Assembly: GCA_002707365.1 (NCBI GenBank)
Contig: PAMQ01000017.1
Span: forward strand, 114,500-178,499
Direction of reading: 5' to 3'
Length of the DNA: 64,000 nt
Source: Trueperaceae bacterium
Lineage (GTDB): Bacteria; Deinococcota; Deinococci; Deinococcales; Trueperaceae
Positions 56,583-64,000 of this stretch are shown here, piece by piece (positions within the stretch are counted from its first letter, which is position 1; every line of letters begins with the position of its first letter). Below the pieces are notes generated by a model. That model had not been told where the DNA came from. It saw only the letters and a list, made by a program, of their open reading frames with translations, and did not search any database. The position numbers and the translations under genes are program-made.

Positions 56583-57854
56583 TTGGAAGCAAAAACCCCA
56601 ATAATCTTACTGAAGAAAGCTTTTGAAGCAGCTGTCGAGGCAGCTTTACCTTCTCGGGTTTTGCCAGGTCACCTTCCTCCTTACCCTGACGGGAGGCTCA
56701 TAGTGATAGGTGCTGGCAAGGCTGCTGCCTCTATGGCCCAGGTTGTTGAAAGGCACTACGAAGCTCCTTTGGAAGGGGTAGTCGTTACTCGTTATGGACA
56801 TGCACTCGCAACTGAAAAGATTAAAGTGATAGAGGCCGGGCATCCTGTGCCAGATAAAGCTGGCCAGAAAGCTACAAAAGAGCTTCTTGATTCTCTACAA
56901 GGTCTGTCTAGACAAGATTTAGTATTGTTTCTTGTTTCAGGTGGAGGATCAGCGCTTTTGGTGGCACCGACCGGCATAACGTTTCAAGAAAAAAGTAAAT
57001 TGACTAAAAACTTGCTAACCTGCGGCGCGGACATCTCTGAGATTAATTGTGTCCGCAAACATCTTTCCTTAGTTAAAGGTGGTCGACTCGCTGAAGCCGC
57101 GTATCCTGCGAAAATAATGACGTTAGCAATCTCAGATGTGGTTGGAGACAAACCTAGTGTCATTGCCTCAGGTCCTACCGTTCCTGACCCAAGTACCTAT
57201 AGTGATGCGTTAGAGATATTGGATCGATACCACATCGTATCTCGAGGTGCTAGAAAGCACTTTGAGCTAGGGATGTTAGGGCAGATAAGTGACACCCCTA
57301 AACCCGGAGCATTTCCAGAGAATCGCGTTGCAATGAAGGTCGTAGCAACAAACCAAACAAGCTTAGAGGCTGCCGCAAAGGTCTTTGCGGAGGCTGGGAT
57401 AGAAGCCCACATCTTGAGCTCCAACATTACGGGTGAAGCTCGGGTAGCTGGTACAGAGCAAGCTGCAATAGTTAGAAGGATAATAGAGAAATCTTTACCC
57501 TTACGGGCTCCGTGTGTGCTTTTATCCGGTGGGGAGACAACGGTTACTGTAAGTCACCAAGGACGTGGCGGGCCCAATGGGGAATTTGCTCTAGCCCTAG
57601 CTCTAGGCTTACCTCAAGATCTCCCTCTATACGCGTTAATCGCAGATAGTGATGGCATTGATGGTAGTGAAAAAAATGCAGGTGCTTTCCTCACGCCAGC
57701 TCTATTTGATGTTGTTTCTCGCGAACGGGCCCTTTCTCTTCTCGAAAATAACAGCAGTTATGAATTTTTTGATCACGCGAAGCATCTTTTTTTTACCGGA
57801 CCCACCCACACTAATGTTAACGACGTACGCATTGTTATGATTCTAGATAGTTGA
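56583..57854 (+). CDS. Glycerate 2-kinase (MOFRL family)
   Basis: Phosphorylates D-glycerate, as GckA/TtuD. 423 residues; VIGAGKAAASMAQ (~42), LFLVSGGGSALLVAPTG (~117), and the C-terminal MOFRL domain with LLSGGETTVTV and GRGGPNGEFALALALGL (~320). TTG start; GGGG is the only ribosome-site-like string upstream. Could also act on hydroxypyruvate-derived substrates. Stand-alone. Confidence 0.88.
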   Translation: MEAKTPIILLKKAFEAAVEAALPSRVLPGHLPPYPDGRLIVIGAGKAAASMAQVVERHYEAPLEGVVVTRYGHALATEKIKVIEAGHPVPDKAGQKATKELLDSLQGLSRQDLVLFLVSGGGSALLVAPTGITFQEKSKLTKNLLTCGADISEINCVRKHLSLVKGGRLAEAAYPAKIMTLAISDVVGDKPSVIASGPTVPDPSTYSDALEILDRYHIVSRGARKHFELGMLGQISDTPKPGAFPENRVAMKVVATNQTSLEAAAKVFAEAGIEAHILSSNITGEARVAGTEQAAIVRRIIEKSLPLRAPCVLLSGGETTVTVSHQGRGGPNGEFALALALGLPQDLPLYALIADSDGIDGSEKNAGAFLTPALFDVVSRERALSLLENNSSYEFFDHAKHLFFTGPTHTNVNDVRIVMILDS

Positions 57855-57923
57855 TTAGCCTGTCGACTAATTTTGGATTAGATCAATTGATAGTGTTGGG
57901 GATAGGGTTAAACTCTGAATGAA

Positions 57924-58898
57924 GTGAGTAAAGCAGAGTCGACCAGTGTAGTTTGCGCAAACTCAAAATATATCGAGCGAGCAGCTGAGATTCTGCTCGC
58001 TGGAGGATTGGTTGCTTTTCCAACAGAAACCGTTTACGGTCTTGGCGCCTTAGCCACGGATGATCAGGCAATTAGTCGACTTTTCTCAGCGAAAGGACGT
58101 CCAGCAGAACATCCTGTTATCGTCCACATCGGTAGTGTAGATGGTCTTGAGGGCTGGGGAAGGTCCATTACGCAGTCAGCCTACGATCTAGCTGAGGCAT
58201 TTTGGCCTGGACCATTGACCTTAGTGGTTTCACGTTCTCCTGGGGTGTCGGACAAGGTAACAGGAGGTCAAGATACTGTTGGAGTTAGAGTTCCTTCCCA
58301 CCCTGTCGCCCAGGACCTTTTGCGATCTGTCGGGGAAGCTATTGCCGCGCCTTCTGCTAATCGATTTGGGCGGATCAGCCCAACGTTAGCGCAGCATGTA
58401 TTTGAAGACCTTGATGGGAAAATCGACCTTATTCTTGATTCAGGCGCTAGCAAACTTGGTTTGGAGTCTACTATTATTGATGTTAGGGGACCGCGACCGC
58501 GATTATTAAGACCAGGATTGATTTCTGCGGAAGATGTAATCGGTGTTTTAGGGACCAGACCTCTTCCGTATGATGGTGCGACTACGAGAGCTCCCGGGCT
58601 TCTTGCCCGGCATTACGCCCCAAATACCCCTGCTAGGCTGCTATCCCGTGAAGAAATCTTGATGTTAGAAAAAGGTAGCCGCGGCCTTGGGGTACTGTCC
58701 CGGGAGAACAGCCGAACGAGATTTCTTGGAGACTGGCGGGTTATGCCACAAGACCCAATCAACTACGGCGAACAACTCTACGCCAATCTTCGTAACTTGG
58801 ATCGCGAAGGGATCGTAGAGATCTTAATTGAAAATGTCCCAGATGAAGCCGCATGGGCAGCGATATATGATCGTCTTGCACGCGCAACTAGGAGGTAA
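57924..58898 (+). CDS. tsaC: L-threonylcarbamoyladenylate synthase (Sua5/TsaC)
   Basis: First step of t6A formation at position 37 of ANN-decoding tRNAs. 324 residues, so the long Sua5 form: YrdC domain with GGLVAFPTETVYGLGALATD (~24), KGRPAEHPVIVHI, WPGPLTLVV, VGVRVPSHPVAQDL and APSANRFGRISPT, then a linker and a C-terminal Sua5 domain with RAPGLLARHYAPNTPARLL. GTG start nine bases after TAAACT. Confidence 0.93.
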   Translation: MSKAESTSVVCANSKYIERAAEILLAGGLVAFPTETVYGLGALATDDQAISRLFSAKGRPAEHPVIVHIGSVDGLEGWGRSITQSAYDLAEAFWPGPLTLVVSRSPGVSDKVTGGQDTVGVRVPSHPVAQDLLRSVGEAIAAPSANRFGRISPTLAQHVFEDLDGKIDLILDSGASKLGLESTIIDVRGPRPRLLRPGLISAEDVIGVLGTRPLPYDGATTRAPGLLARHYAPNTPARLLSREEILMLEKGSRGLGVLSRENSRTRFLGDWRVMPQDPINYGEQLYANLRNLDREGIVEILIENVPDEAAWAAIYDRLARATRR

Positions 58899-58901
58899 AC
58901 C

Positions 58902-59417
58902 GTGACTAAGTCAAATCCACTAGCCGCCATTGTCATGGGGAGCTCGAGCGATTGGGAGACCATGTCGCGAGCTGACGATATTCTTGACATTTTAAAAGTA
59001 CCTCACATTTGCCAAGTAATATCTGCGCATCGGACGCCAGACCGTATGGCTAAATTCGCATGCAGCGCAGAGAGTCGCGGAATTGCCGTGATAATTGCAG
59101 GGGCGGGTGGTGCAGCACATTTACCGGGCATGATCGCTGCGCACACGCACTTACCAATACTCGGAGTCCCGGTCAGCAGCCAGTCTCTGAACGGCTTGGA
59201 CTCTCTTCTTTCTATAGTTCAAATGCCCCGAGGGATACCAGTCGGGTCACTTGCTATCGGTAAGCCTGGTGCAGAGAATGCAGCTCTCCTTGCAGTCTCC
59301 ATACTTGCTTTGACAAGGCCTGCGCTTCGGGATCGGCTTATTGCCTACCGGGGGAAGCAAACAAAAGAGTCGCTGGAAAGTGAACTCCCTAGTCAAAACT
59401 TCAGTCGCGATCTATGA
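58902..59417 (+). CDS. purE: N5-carboxyaminoimidazole ribonucleotide mutase
   Basis: Purine synthesis, rearranges N5-CAIR to CAIR. 171 residues; [11 protein letters not shown] (~11), [11 protein letters not shown] (~42), [22 protein letters not shown] start with AGGAGG. Overlaps purK by four bases (ATGA). Confidence 0.97.
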   Translation: MTKSNPLAAIVMGSSSDWETMSRADDILDILKVPHICQVISAHRTPDRMAKFACSAESRGIAVIIAGAGGAAHLPGMIAAHTHLPILGVPVSSQSLNGLDSLLSIVQMPRGIPVGSLAIGKPGAENAALLAVSILALTRPALRDRLIAYRGKQTKESLESELPSQNFSRDL

Positions 59418-60553
59418 AAGGCCGCGTTCTTCCTGGAGCTACGGTTGGGGTTTTTGGTGGCGGGCAGCTTGGGAGGATGTTAGGTTTTGTGGCTAAGAGA
59501 ATGGGTTATCAGGTAGGAGTTTTTACGCCTGACGAAGGAGGACCTGCTTCTCAGATTGCGGATTGGACAGTAACGGCACAATACGAAGATCTAGACCGGA
59601 TAGAGGCGTTCGCAAAGCGGACTGATGTAATTACAATGGAATTCGAAAATGTCCCCGGCGCGTCTCTTCGGCATGCTAGTCAGTATGCGCCGGTGTTGCC
59701 GGATCCTTCTGTTCAGGAAATAGCTCAGCATAGGATTAGAGAAAAGACCTTTCTTGCGAAGAACAGTTTTCCCATAGCTGCAAATGTTTCAGTAGTAACC
59801 GACGAAGAATTGGTTGCTGGTGGCAGGTTCGTTGGTTTTCCGGCTGTACTTAAAACTGCTGGATTTGGTTACGATGGGAAAGGACAACGTTATGTGGAAA
59901 ACGCAGAAGAGCTTCAATCAGCGTGGGGATCCCTTGGCCAAAGTCCGGTCGTTTTAGAAGCTTGGATTAAGCATGAAATGGAAATCTCAATAGTAATCGC
60001 TCGAGACTCCTTAGGAAGGTCCGTGGTTTATCCCCCGATTGAAAATAGGCATCATAATCACATCTTGGATTTATCGTTAGCGCCAGCGTTAATCGATAAA
60101 CGAATTAAGCAGGAAGCGATTAGTCAGGCCTTAGCCCTTGCAGAGGCATTAGAACTGGTTGGGGTGATGGCCATAGAGTTTTTTTTGACACAAAGTGGAG
60201 ATTTGCTGATTAATGAGATCGCGCCGAGGCCGCATAACTCAGGACATCTCACTATTGAGGCTACGGTTTGCAGTCAGTTTGAACAACAACTTCGGGCAGT
60301 ATGTGGACTTCCGCTAGGCGACACAACCCTGCTGCAACCGGCAGTAACAGGGAATCTTTTGGGAGATTTGTGGGCTTCCGGTGAACCAAATTGGTCGGCA
60401 GCAGCTGAAATTAGGGAGGTTTCCATACACCTCTATGGCAAGGGGGTCGCTAGGATAGGGCGTAAAATGGGCCATTTAACGGCACTACATTACGATCGCA
60501 ACGAAGCAGAACGTAAGGTGATTGCTGCTCGAAATGTGCTTGTAAAGCCTTGA
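59414..60553 (+). CDS. purK: N5-carboxyaminoimidazole ribonucleotide synthase
   Basis: ATP-grasp enzyme making N5-CAIR from AIR, bicarbonate and ATP. 379 residues; [20 protein letters not shown] (~11), [14 protein letters not shown] (~145), [17 protein letters not shown] (~267). Partner of PurE; terminal gene before the str operon. Confidence 0.96.
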   Translation: MKGRVLPGATVGVFGGGQLGRMLGFVAKRMGYQVGVFTPDEGGPASQIADWTVTAQYEDLDRIEAFAKRTDVITMEFENVPGASLRHASQYAPVLPDPSVQEIAQHRIREKTFLAKNSFPIAANVSVVTDEELVAGGRFVGFPAVLKTAGFGYDGKGQRYVENAEELQSAWGSLGQSPVVLEAWIKHEMEISIVIARDSLGRSVVYPPIENRHHNHILDLSLAPALIDKRIKQEAISQALALAEALELVGVMAIEFFLTQSGDLLINEIAPRPHNSGHLTIEATVCSQFEQQLRAVCGLPLGDTTLLQPAVTGNLLGDLWASGEPNWSAAAEIREVSIHLYGKGVARIGRKMGHLTALHYDRNEAERKVIAARNVLVKP

Positions 60554-60869
60554 CAATTCAATTTTTAGCTTGATGTTCCGTTTTCAATAAACTTGTTCGA
60601 GACAATATTTTTCGCGTCTTGTTTCTAGCGGTTTATTGAAGGAGCTGCCCAAATTTTGTTCCGAGCTAATTATTCCTCCTAGACAGTATGAACCAAGCAA
60701 CTTGATTTTTGTCTGTCTGCCTTGCTACTATAGGCAGGTTTGTGGTCCCCCCCCGGCTCGCAGCGATGAGTTAGGGGGCAGATTTGCGTCTGGAGCAGGT
60801 CGTTTTTGACCCTCAACCACAAAATATTTTATGCGTCGGTCGCTCTTGGTGAGCGATTCGGGAAAGAGA
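60554..60869 (+). promoter_or_regulatory. str operon upstream region and S12 leader
   Basis: 316 nt between purK and rpsL. Contains the promoter at 60702-60731 and a leader of roughly 130 nt with a C8 tract (about 60747-60754). Leader pairing possible between the C-run and GGGGGCA at about 60775. No gene seen. Confidence 0.4.
60702..60731 (+). promoter_or_regulatory. Promoter of rpsL-rpsG-fusA-tuf
   Basis: TTGATT (60702-60707) and TACTAT (60726-60731) with 18-nt spacing. Confidence 0.5.
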
Positions 60870-61268
60870 GTGGTTACGCTGCCAACTGTGAACCAGCTAC
60901 TCCGCAAGGGGCGGAAAAGGCTTGCCAAAAAGACTAAGGTCCCAGCCCTAAAAGGGAGCCCGCACCGACGTGGGGTGTGTACTGTGGTTAAGACTCAGAC
61001 ACCTAAAAAGCCTAATTCAGCCTTACGAAAGATTGCTCGAGTTCGGTTATCGACAGGTTTTGAGGTAACGGCTTATATTCCTGGCGAAAAACACAACTTG
61101 CAGGAACACTCAGTCGTACTAATCAGAGGTGGTCGTATAAAGGATCTTCCCGGAGTCCGTTATCACATAGTCCGTGGTGCTTTAGATGCCCAGGGCGTTG
61201 AGATTGGTCGCTTCGTGCAAAGAAATCAGGCTCGTAGCAAATATGGGACAAAGAAGCCGAGAGGATGA
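60870..61268 (+). CDS. rpsL: 30S ribosomal protein S12
   Basis: Decoding-centre protein. From GTG 60870 it begins [18 protein letters not shown], like Thermus S12; 132 residues. The Lys42/Lys88-region loops read [16 protein letters not shown] and [14 protein letters not shown], with wild-type Lys at the streptomycin-resistance positions. The frame is open upstream to 60831, but the family start is the GTG. Confidence 0.96.
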   Translation: MVTLPTVNQLLRKGRKRLAKKTKVPALKGSPHRRGVCTVVKTQTPKKPNSALRKIARVRLSTGFEVTAYIPGEKHNLQEHSVVLIRGGRIKDLPGVRYHIVRGALDAQGVEIGRFVQRNQARSKYGTKKPRG

Positions 61269-61276
61269 GGACATAA

Positions 61277-61747
61277 ATGGCGCGTAGAAGAAGGGCCGAG
61301 ATCCGCAAGCTTGAGGCTGATCTGGTCTATGGGGACACTACAGTTACGGCATTTATTAACAAGTTGATGCGTAGCGGGAAAAAGAATCTTGCTAGTAGAG
61401 TATTTTATGGTGCCTGTCGACTGATCCAGGAACGTAGCGGTCAGGAACCATTAAAGGTGTTCCGGCAGGCTTTAGATAATGTTAGGCCCAGGATTGAAGT
61501 AAAGAGTCGTCGAGTCGGTGGTGCAACTTACCAAGTTCCTGTTGAAGTTGGGCCCCGAAGAGCCCAGTCTCTATCGTTAAGGTGGCTTGTTGCTGCGTCA
61601 GATACCCGACCAGAACGAACCGCGGTCGAGCGAGTCGCTGGAGAAATTCTGGATGCCTCAGGAAGTCGTGGAGGAGCAGTTAAAAAACGTGAAGATATCG
61701 AGCGGATGGCGGAGGCCAATAGGGCCTATTCGCACTACCGCTGGTAA
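61277..61747 (+). CDS. rpsG: 30S ribosomal protein S7
   Basis: Head-domain assembly protein. 156 residues; [20 protein letters not shown] start, [11 protein letters not shown] and [28 protein letters not shown]-type tail (here [20 protein letters not shown] then RAYSHYRW). Eight bases after rpsL. Confidence 0.97.
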   Translation: [156 protein letters not shown]

Positions 61748-61761
61748 GGAGAACCAAGCTG

Positions 61762-61799
61762 CCTGTCCCTAAGCGTTTAGGGCGGACAGGTATTTTTTT
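61762..61799 (+). terminator. Terminator-like hairpin between rpsG and fusA
   Basis: CCTGTCC/GGACAGG stem with an inner CTAA/TTAG pairing, followed by TATTTTTTT. Looks like an intrinsic terminator or attenuator inside the str operon. Confidence 0.7.
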
Positions 61800-61810
61800 G
61801 GGAGTTGCTT

Positions 61811-63883
61811 ATGCCAACGCAAATTGAGATAGATCTGAGCAAGACCCGAAACATCGGGATAGCAGCGCATATAGATGCTGGTAAAACCACACTGACTGAA
61901 AGGATTCTTTATTTCACAGGAAAGATCCATAAGGTTGGGGAAACTCATGACGGCGCTTCTCAAATGGACTGGATGGCCCAAGAAAAAGAGCGCGGTATCA
62001 CAATTACTTCAGCAGTAACAGAAGCCTTCTGGGGTGATACCAGGATTAACATTATTGACACTCCGGGGCACGTTGATTTCACCATGGAAGTAGAGCGGTC
62101 CATGCGTGTCCTAGATGCAGCTGTGGCGGTGTTTGATGCAAGTCAAGGGGTTGAGCCCCAGTCTGAGACTGTCTGGCGTCAGGCTGATAAGTATCAGGTC
62201 CCTCGCGTCGCATTCGCTAACAAGATGGATAAGACCGGAGCTGATTTCCAACTCGTTCTCGATTCTATGGAAGAGCGACTCGGGGCCAATGCAGTTCCAA
62301 TACATTGGCCGCTTGGGGCAGAAGATGAATTCGCTGGTTTGATTGATTTGGTCGAGAGGAAGGCCTATTTATACAATGACGATTTAGGTGAAGACATTGT
62401 TATTAGTGAAGTCCCAGCTGAGTACGCCGAGGTAGCTGAGGAAAAACGCTTGTTAATGGTTGAGAAACTTGCCGATATTGATGACGAGATAGCACTTTTA
62501 TTTTTAGAAGGCGAAGAAGTTCCGAGCGAGCTTATTCATGCAGCTATACGTAAAGGGACTATCGAGCTTGAGATTTTTCCTGTTCTTGCTGGTTCAGCCC
62601 TCAAAAACAAGGGCGTACAGCGCGTTTTGGATGCCGTTGCGCTTTACCTACCGAGTCCGCTTGATGTTCCAGCCATTCAGGGTGTAGTGCCTGACACTTT
62701 GGCCGAAGAGACCCGCGTAGCCGAAGAGGATGGGCCAACCGCTGCCCTTGCTTTTAAGATCATGACTGATCCCTATGTCGGGCGCGTCACTTTTGTGAGG
62801 GTGTACTCAGGAGCTTTGGTTTCCGGTTCATATGTTTACAACGCTACACAAGGTACTAGGGAACGGATTGGTCGGTTGATGAAGATGCATGCCAATAACC
62901 GTGAGGAAGTCGATCGGATAGGAGCAGGCGACCTAGGCGCAGTCATTGGTTTGAAAAATACGACGACAGGCAACACTCTGAGTGACACCGAGAACCCTAT
63001 CCTACTGGAATCGATTGAGATTCCAGACCCGGTCATTACAGTGGCGATAGAGCCGGCCTCGAAGGCGGACCAGGACAAGTTATCTGCTGGCTTGGTTAAA
63101 CTTGCTGAAGAAGACCCTACGTTCCGAGTCGAGACAGATAGTGAAACTGGACAAACGAAGATTTCGGGTATGGGCGAGCTTCACCTAGAGATTATTGTTG
63201 ATCGGTTGAGACGTGAATTTAGTGTCAACGCGAATGTGGGTGCCCCCCAAGTTGCCTATAGAGAAACCATACGACGGCATGTTGATGTGGAAGGAAAATT
63301 TGTCCGGCAAACTGGCGGCCGTGGGCAGTATGGTCATGTGAAAATAGAAGCTGAACCTTTAGCTCGGGGCTCAGGCTTTGAGTTTGAAAATAGCGTTGTA
63401 GGAGGATCTGTCCCACGGGAGTATATCTCCGCAGTTCAAAAGGGGGTAGAAGAGGCTTTACAAAACGGCCCCTTACTTGGATTCCCCATAGTTGATATGA
63501 AAGTTAAACTTTATGATGGTTCATATCACGAGGTGGACTCTTCTGAAATAGCCTTTAAAGTTGCTGCAGGAATGGCTATTCGCGAAGCTATGGCTAAAGG
63601 CGATGCCGCAGTCCTGGAGCCGATTATGCGCGTTGAAGTAGTAACCCCTGAACAGTATTTGGGTGATGTGATAGGCAATCTTAATTCCCGACGAGGACAG
63701 ATCCAGGGTATGGAACCCCGGGGTAGTGCTCAGGTCGTTAATGTCCACGTTCCATTGTCAGAGATGTTCGGTTACGCGACGGATCTACGCAGTCTAAGTC
63801 AAGGCCGCGCTACTTTCTCGATGTTTCTCGACCATTACGCCGAAGTGCCGAAGAGTATCCAGCAAGAACTGGTTAGTAATTAA
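61811..63883 (+). CDS. fusA: Elongation factor G
   Basis: Translocase GTPase. 690 residues; G1 [21 protein letters not shown]2/G3 RGITITSAV and [10 protein letters not shown]4 [12 protein letters not shown]5 SALKNKG, and domain IV/V signatures GRGQYGHV and [20 protein letters not shown] 61811 with GGGAG six bases upstream. Confidence 0.97.
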   Translation: MPTQIEIDLSKTRNIGIAAHIDAGKTTLTERILYFTGKIHKVGETHDGASQMDWMAQEKERGITITSAVTEAFWGDTRINIIDTPGHVDFTMEVERSMRVLDAAVAVFDASQGVEPQSETVWRQADKYQVPRVAFANKMDKTGADFQLVLDSMEERLGANAVPIHWPLGAEDEFAGLIDLVERKAYLYNDDLGEDIVISEVPAEYAEVAEEKRLLMVEKLADIDDEIALLFLEGEEVPSELIHAAIRKGTIELEIFPVLAGSALKNKGVQRVLDAVALYLPSPLDVPAIQGVVPDTLAEETRVAEEDGPTAALAFKIMTDPYVGRVTFVRVYSGALVSGSYVYNATQGTRERIGRLMKMHANNREEVDRIGAGDLGAVIGLKNTTTGNTLSDTENPILLESIEIPDPVITVAIEPASKADQDKLSAGLVKLAEEDPTFRVETDSETGQTKISGMGELHLEIIVDRLRREFSVNANVGAPQVAYRETIRRHVDVEGKFVRQTGGRGQYGHVKIEAEPLARGSGFEFENSVVGGSVPREYISAVQKGVEEALQNGPLLGFPIVDMKVKLYDGSYHEVDSSEIAFKVAAGMAIREAMAKGDAAVLEPIMRVEVVTPEQYLGDVIGNLNSRRGQIQGMEPRGSAQVVNVHVPLSEMFGYATDLRSLSQGRATFSMFLDHYAEVPKSIQQELVSN

Positions 63884-64000
<117 letters not shown>

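Noticed and set aside
60747..60754. C8 tract in the rpsL leader as a phase-variable site
   Set aside because: Lies in a non-coding leader of an essential operon; no reading frame depends on its length.

Overview
The window looks like a stretch of chromosome from a member of the Deinococcota (Deinococcus-Thermus phylum) with moderate GC, possibly a marine or uncultured lineage near the Trueperaceae; the exact lineage is an inference. The evidence is Thermus-like ribosomal proteins (S9, S12, L13), a NurA/HerA pair, family-4-type uracil-DNA glycosylase, many GTG/TTG starts, and a recurring -10 box (TANNNT) placed only 5-10 nt upstream of start codons. That spacing is the signature of leaderless mRNAs known from Deinococcus. 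I see no phage, plasmid, insertion sequence or CRISPR array; this is housekeeping DNA with several small genes of unknown role.

Layout. 0.2-1.1 kb: rplM-rpsI on the minus strand. 1.2-8.3 kb: a DNA-end processing block on the plus strand, nurA-herA followed by sbcD-sbcC. 8.4-12.6 kb: nrdR, a degenerate short-chain dehydrogenase, accD-accA and rpe. 12.9-15.2 kb: rsmJ, a 3-hydroxyacyl-CoA dehydrogenase, two tRNA-Gln genes and tRNA-Ser. 15.3-20.6 kb: upp, two nucleotide-sugar/undecaprenyl genes (wecA-like and wecB-like) and a tightly overlapping folate run folP-folB-folK with a metallophosphoesterase. 20.6-24.6 kb: a DUF2203 protein, a hexapeptide acyltransferase with a partner protein, a kinase-less PASTA protein and a rhodanese. 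24.9-27.0 kb: ubiX-ispD-ispE. 27.2-34.4 kb (minus): ThuA-like protein, ilvD, an aminotransferase, leuB, leuD, leuC. 34.8-38.8 kb: YqeG phosphatase, a hydrolase lacking its nucleophile, small genes, tatD, rlpA. 38.8-44.7 kb (minus): trpA, trpB, gluQ, xpt, sucD, sucC. 45.3-48.6 kb: lgt, a GlmU-like uridylyltransferase, carA. 48.6-52.1 kb (minus): DUF4281 membrane protein, dtd, an Fe-S-less uracil-DNA glycosylase, a zinc-ribbon protein whose 3' end is half of a 54-nt perfect palindrome, nrnA. 52.2-64 kb: HtrA-like protease, tRNA-Ile, ispH, dusA, aroH, a glycerate kinase, tsaC/sua5, purE-purK, and the str operon rpsL-rpsG-fusA-tuf (tuf cut by the window end).

Biologically the window joins translation (ribosomal proteins, tRNAs, RsmJ, DusA, GluQ-RS, Dtd, EF-G, EF-Tu), branched-chain amino acid and tryptophan synthesis, folate, fatty-acid (AccA/AccD) and MEP isoprenoid synthesis (IspD, IspE, IspH), and genome maintenance (NurA, HerA, SbcCD, UDG, NrdR, NrnA). 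The most unusual points are the clustering of NurA-HerA with SbcCD (the bacterial Mre11-Rad50), the loss of all four iron-sulfur cysteines in the UDG, catalytic-residue losses in two other enzymes, the very long palindrome at 50767-50820, and a window-wide leaderless promoter pattern.
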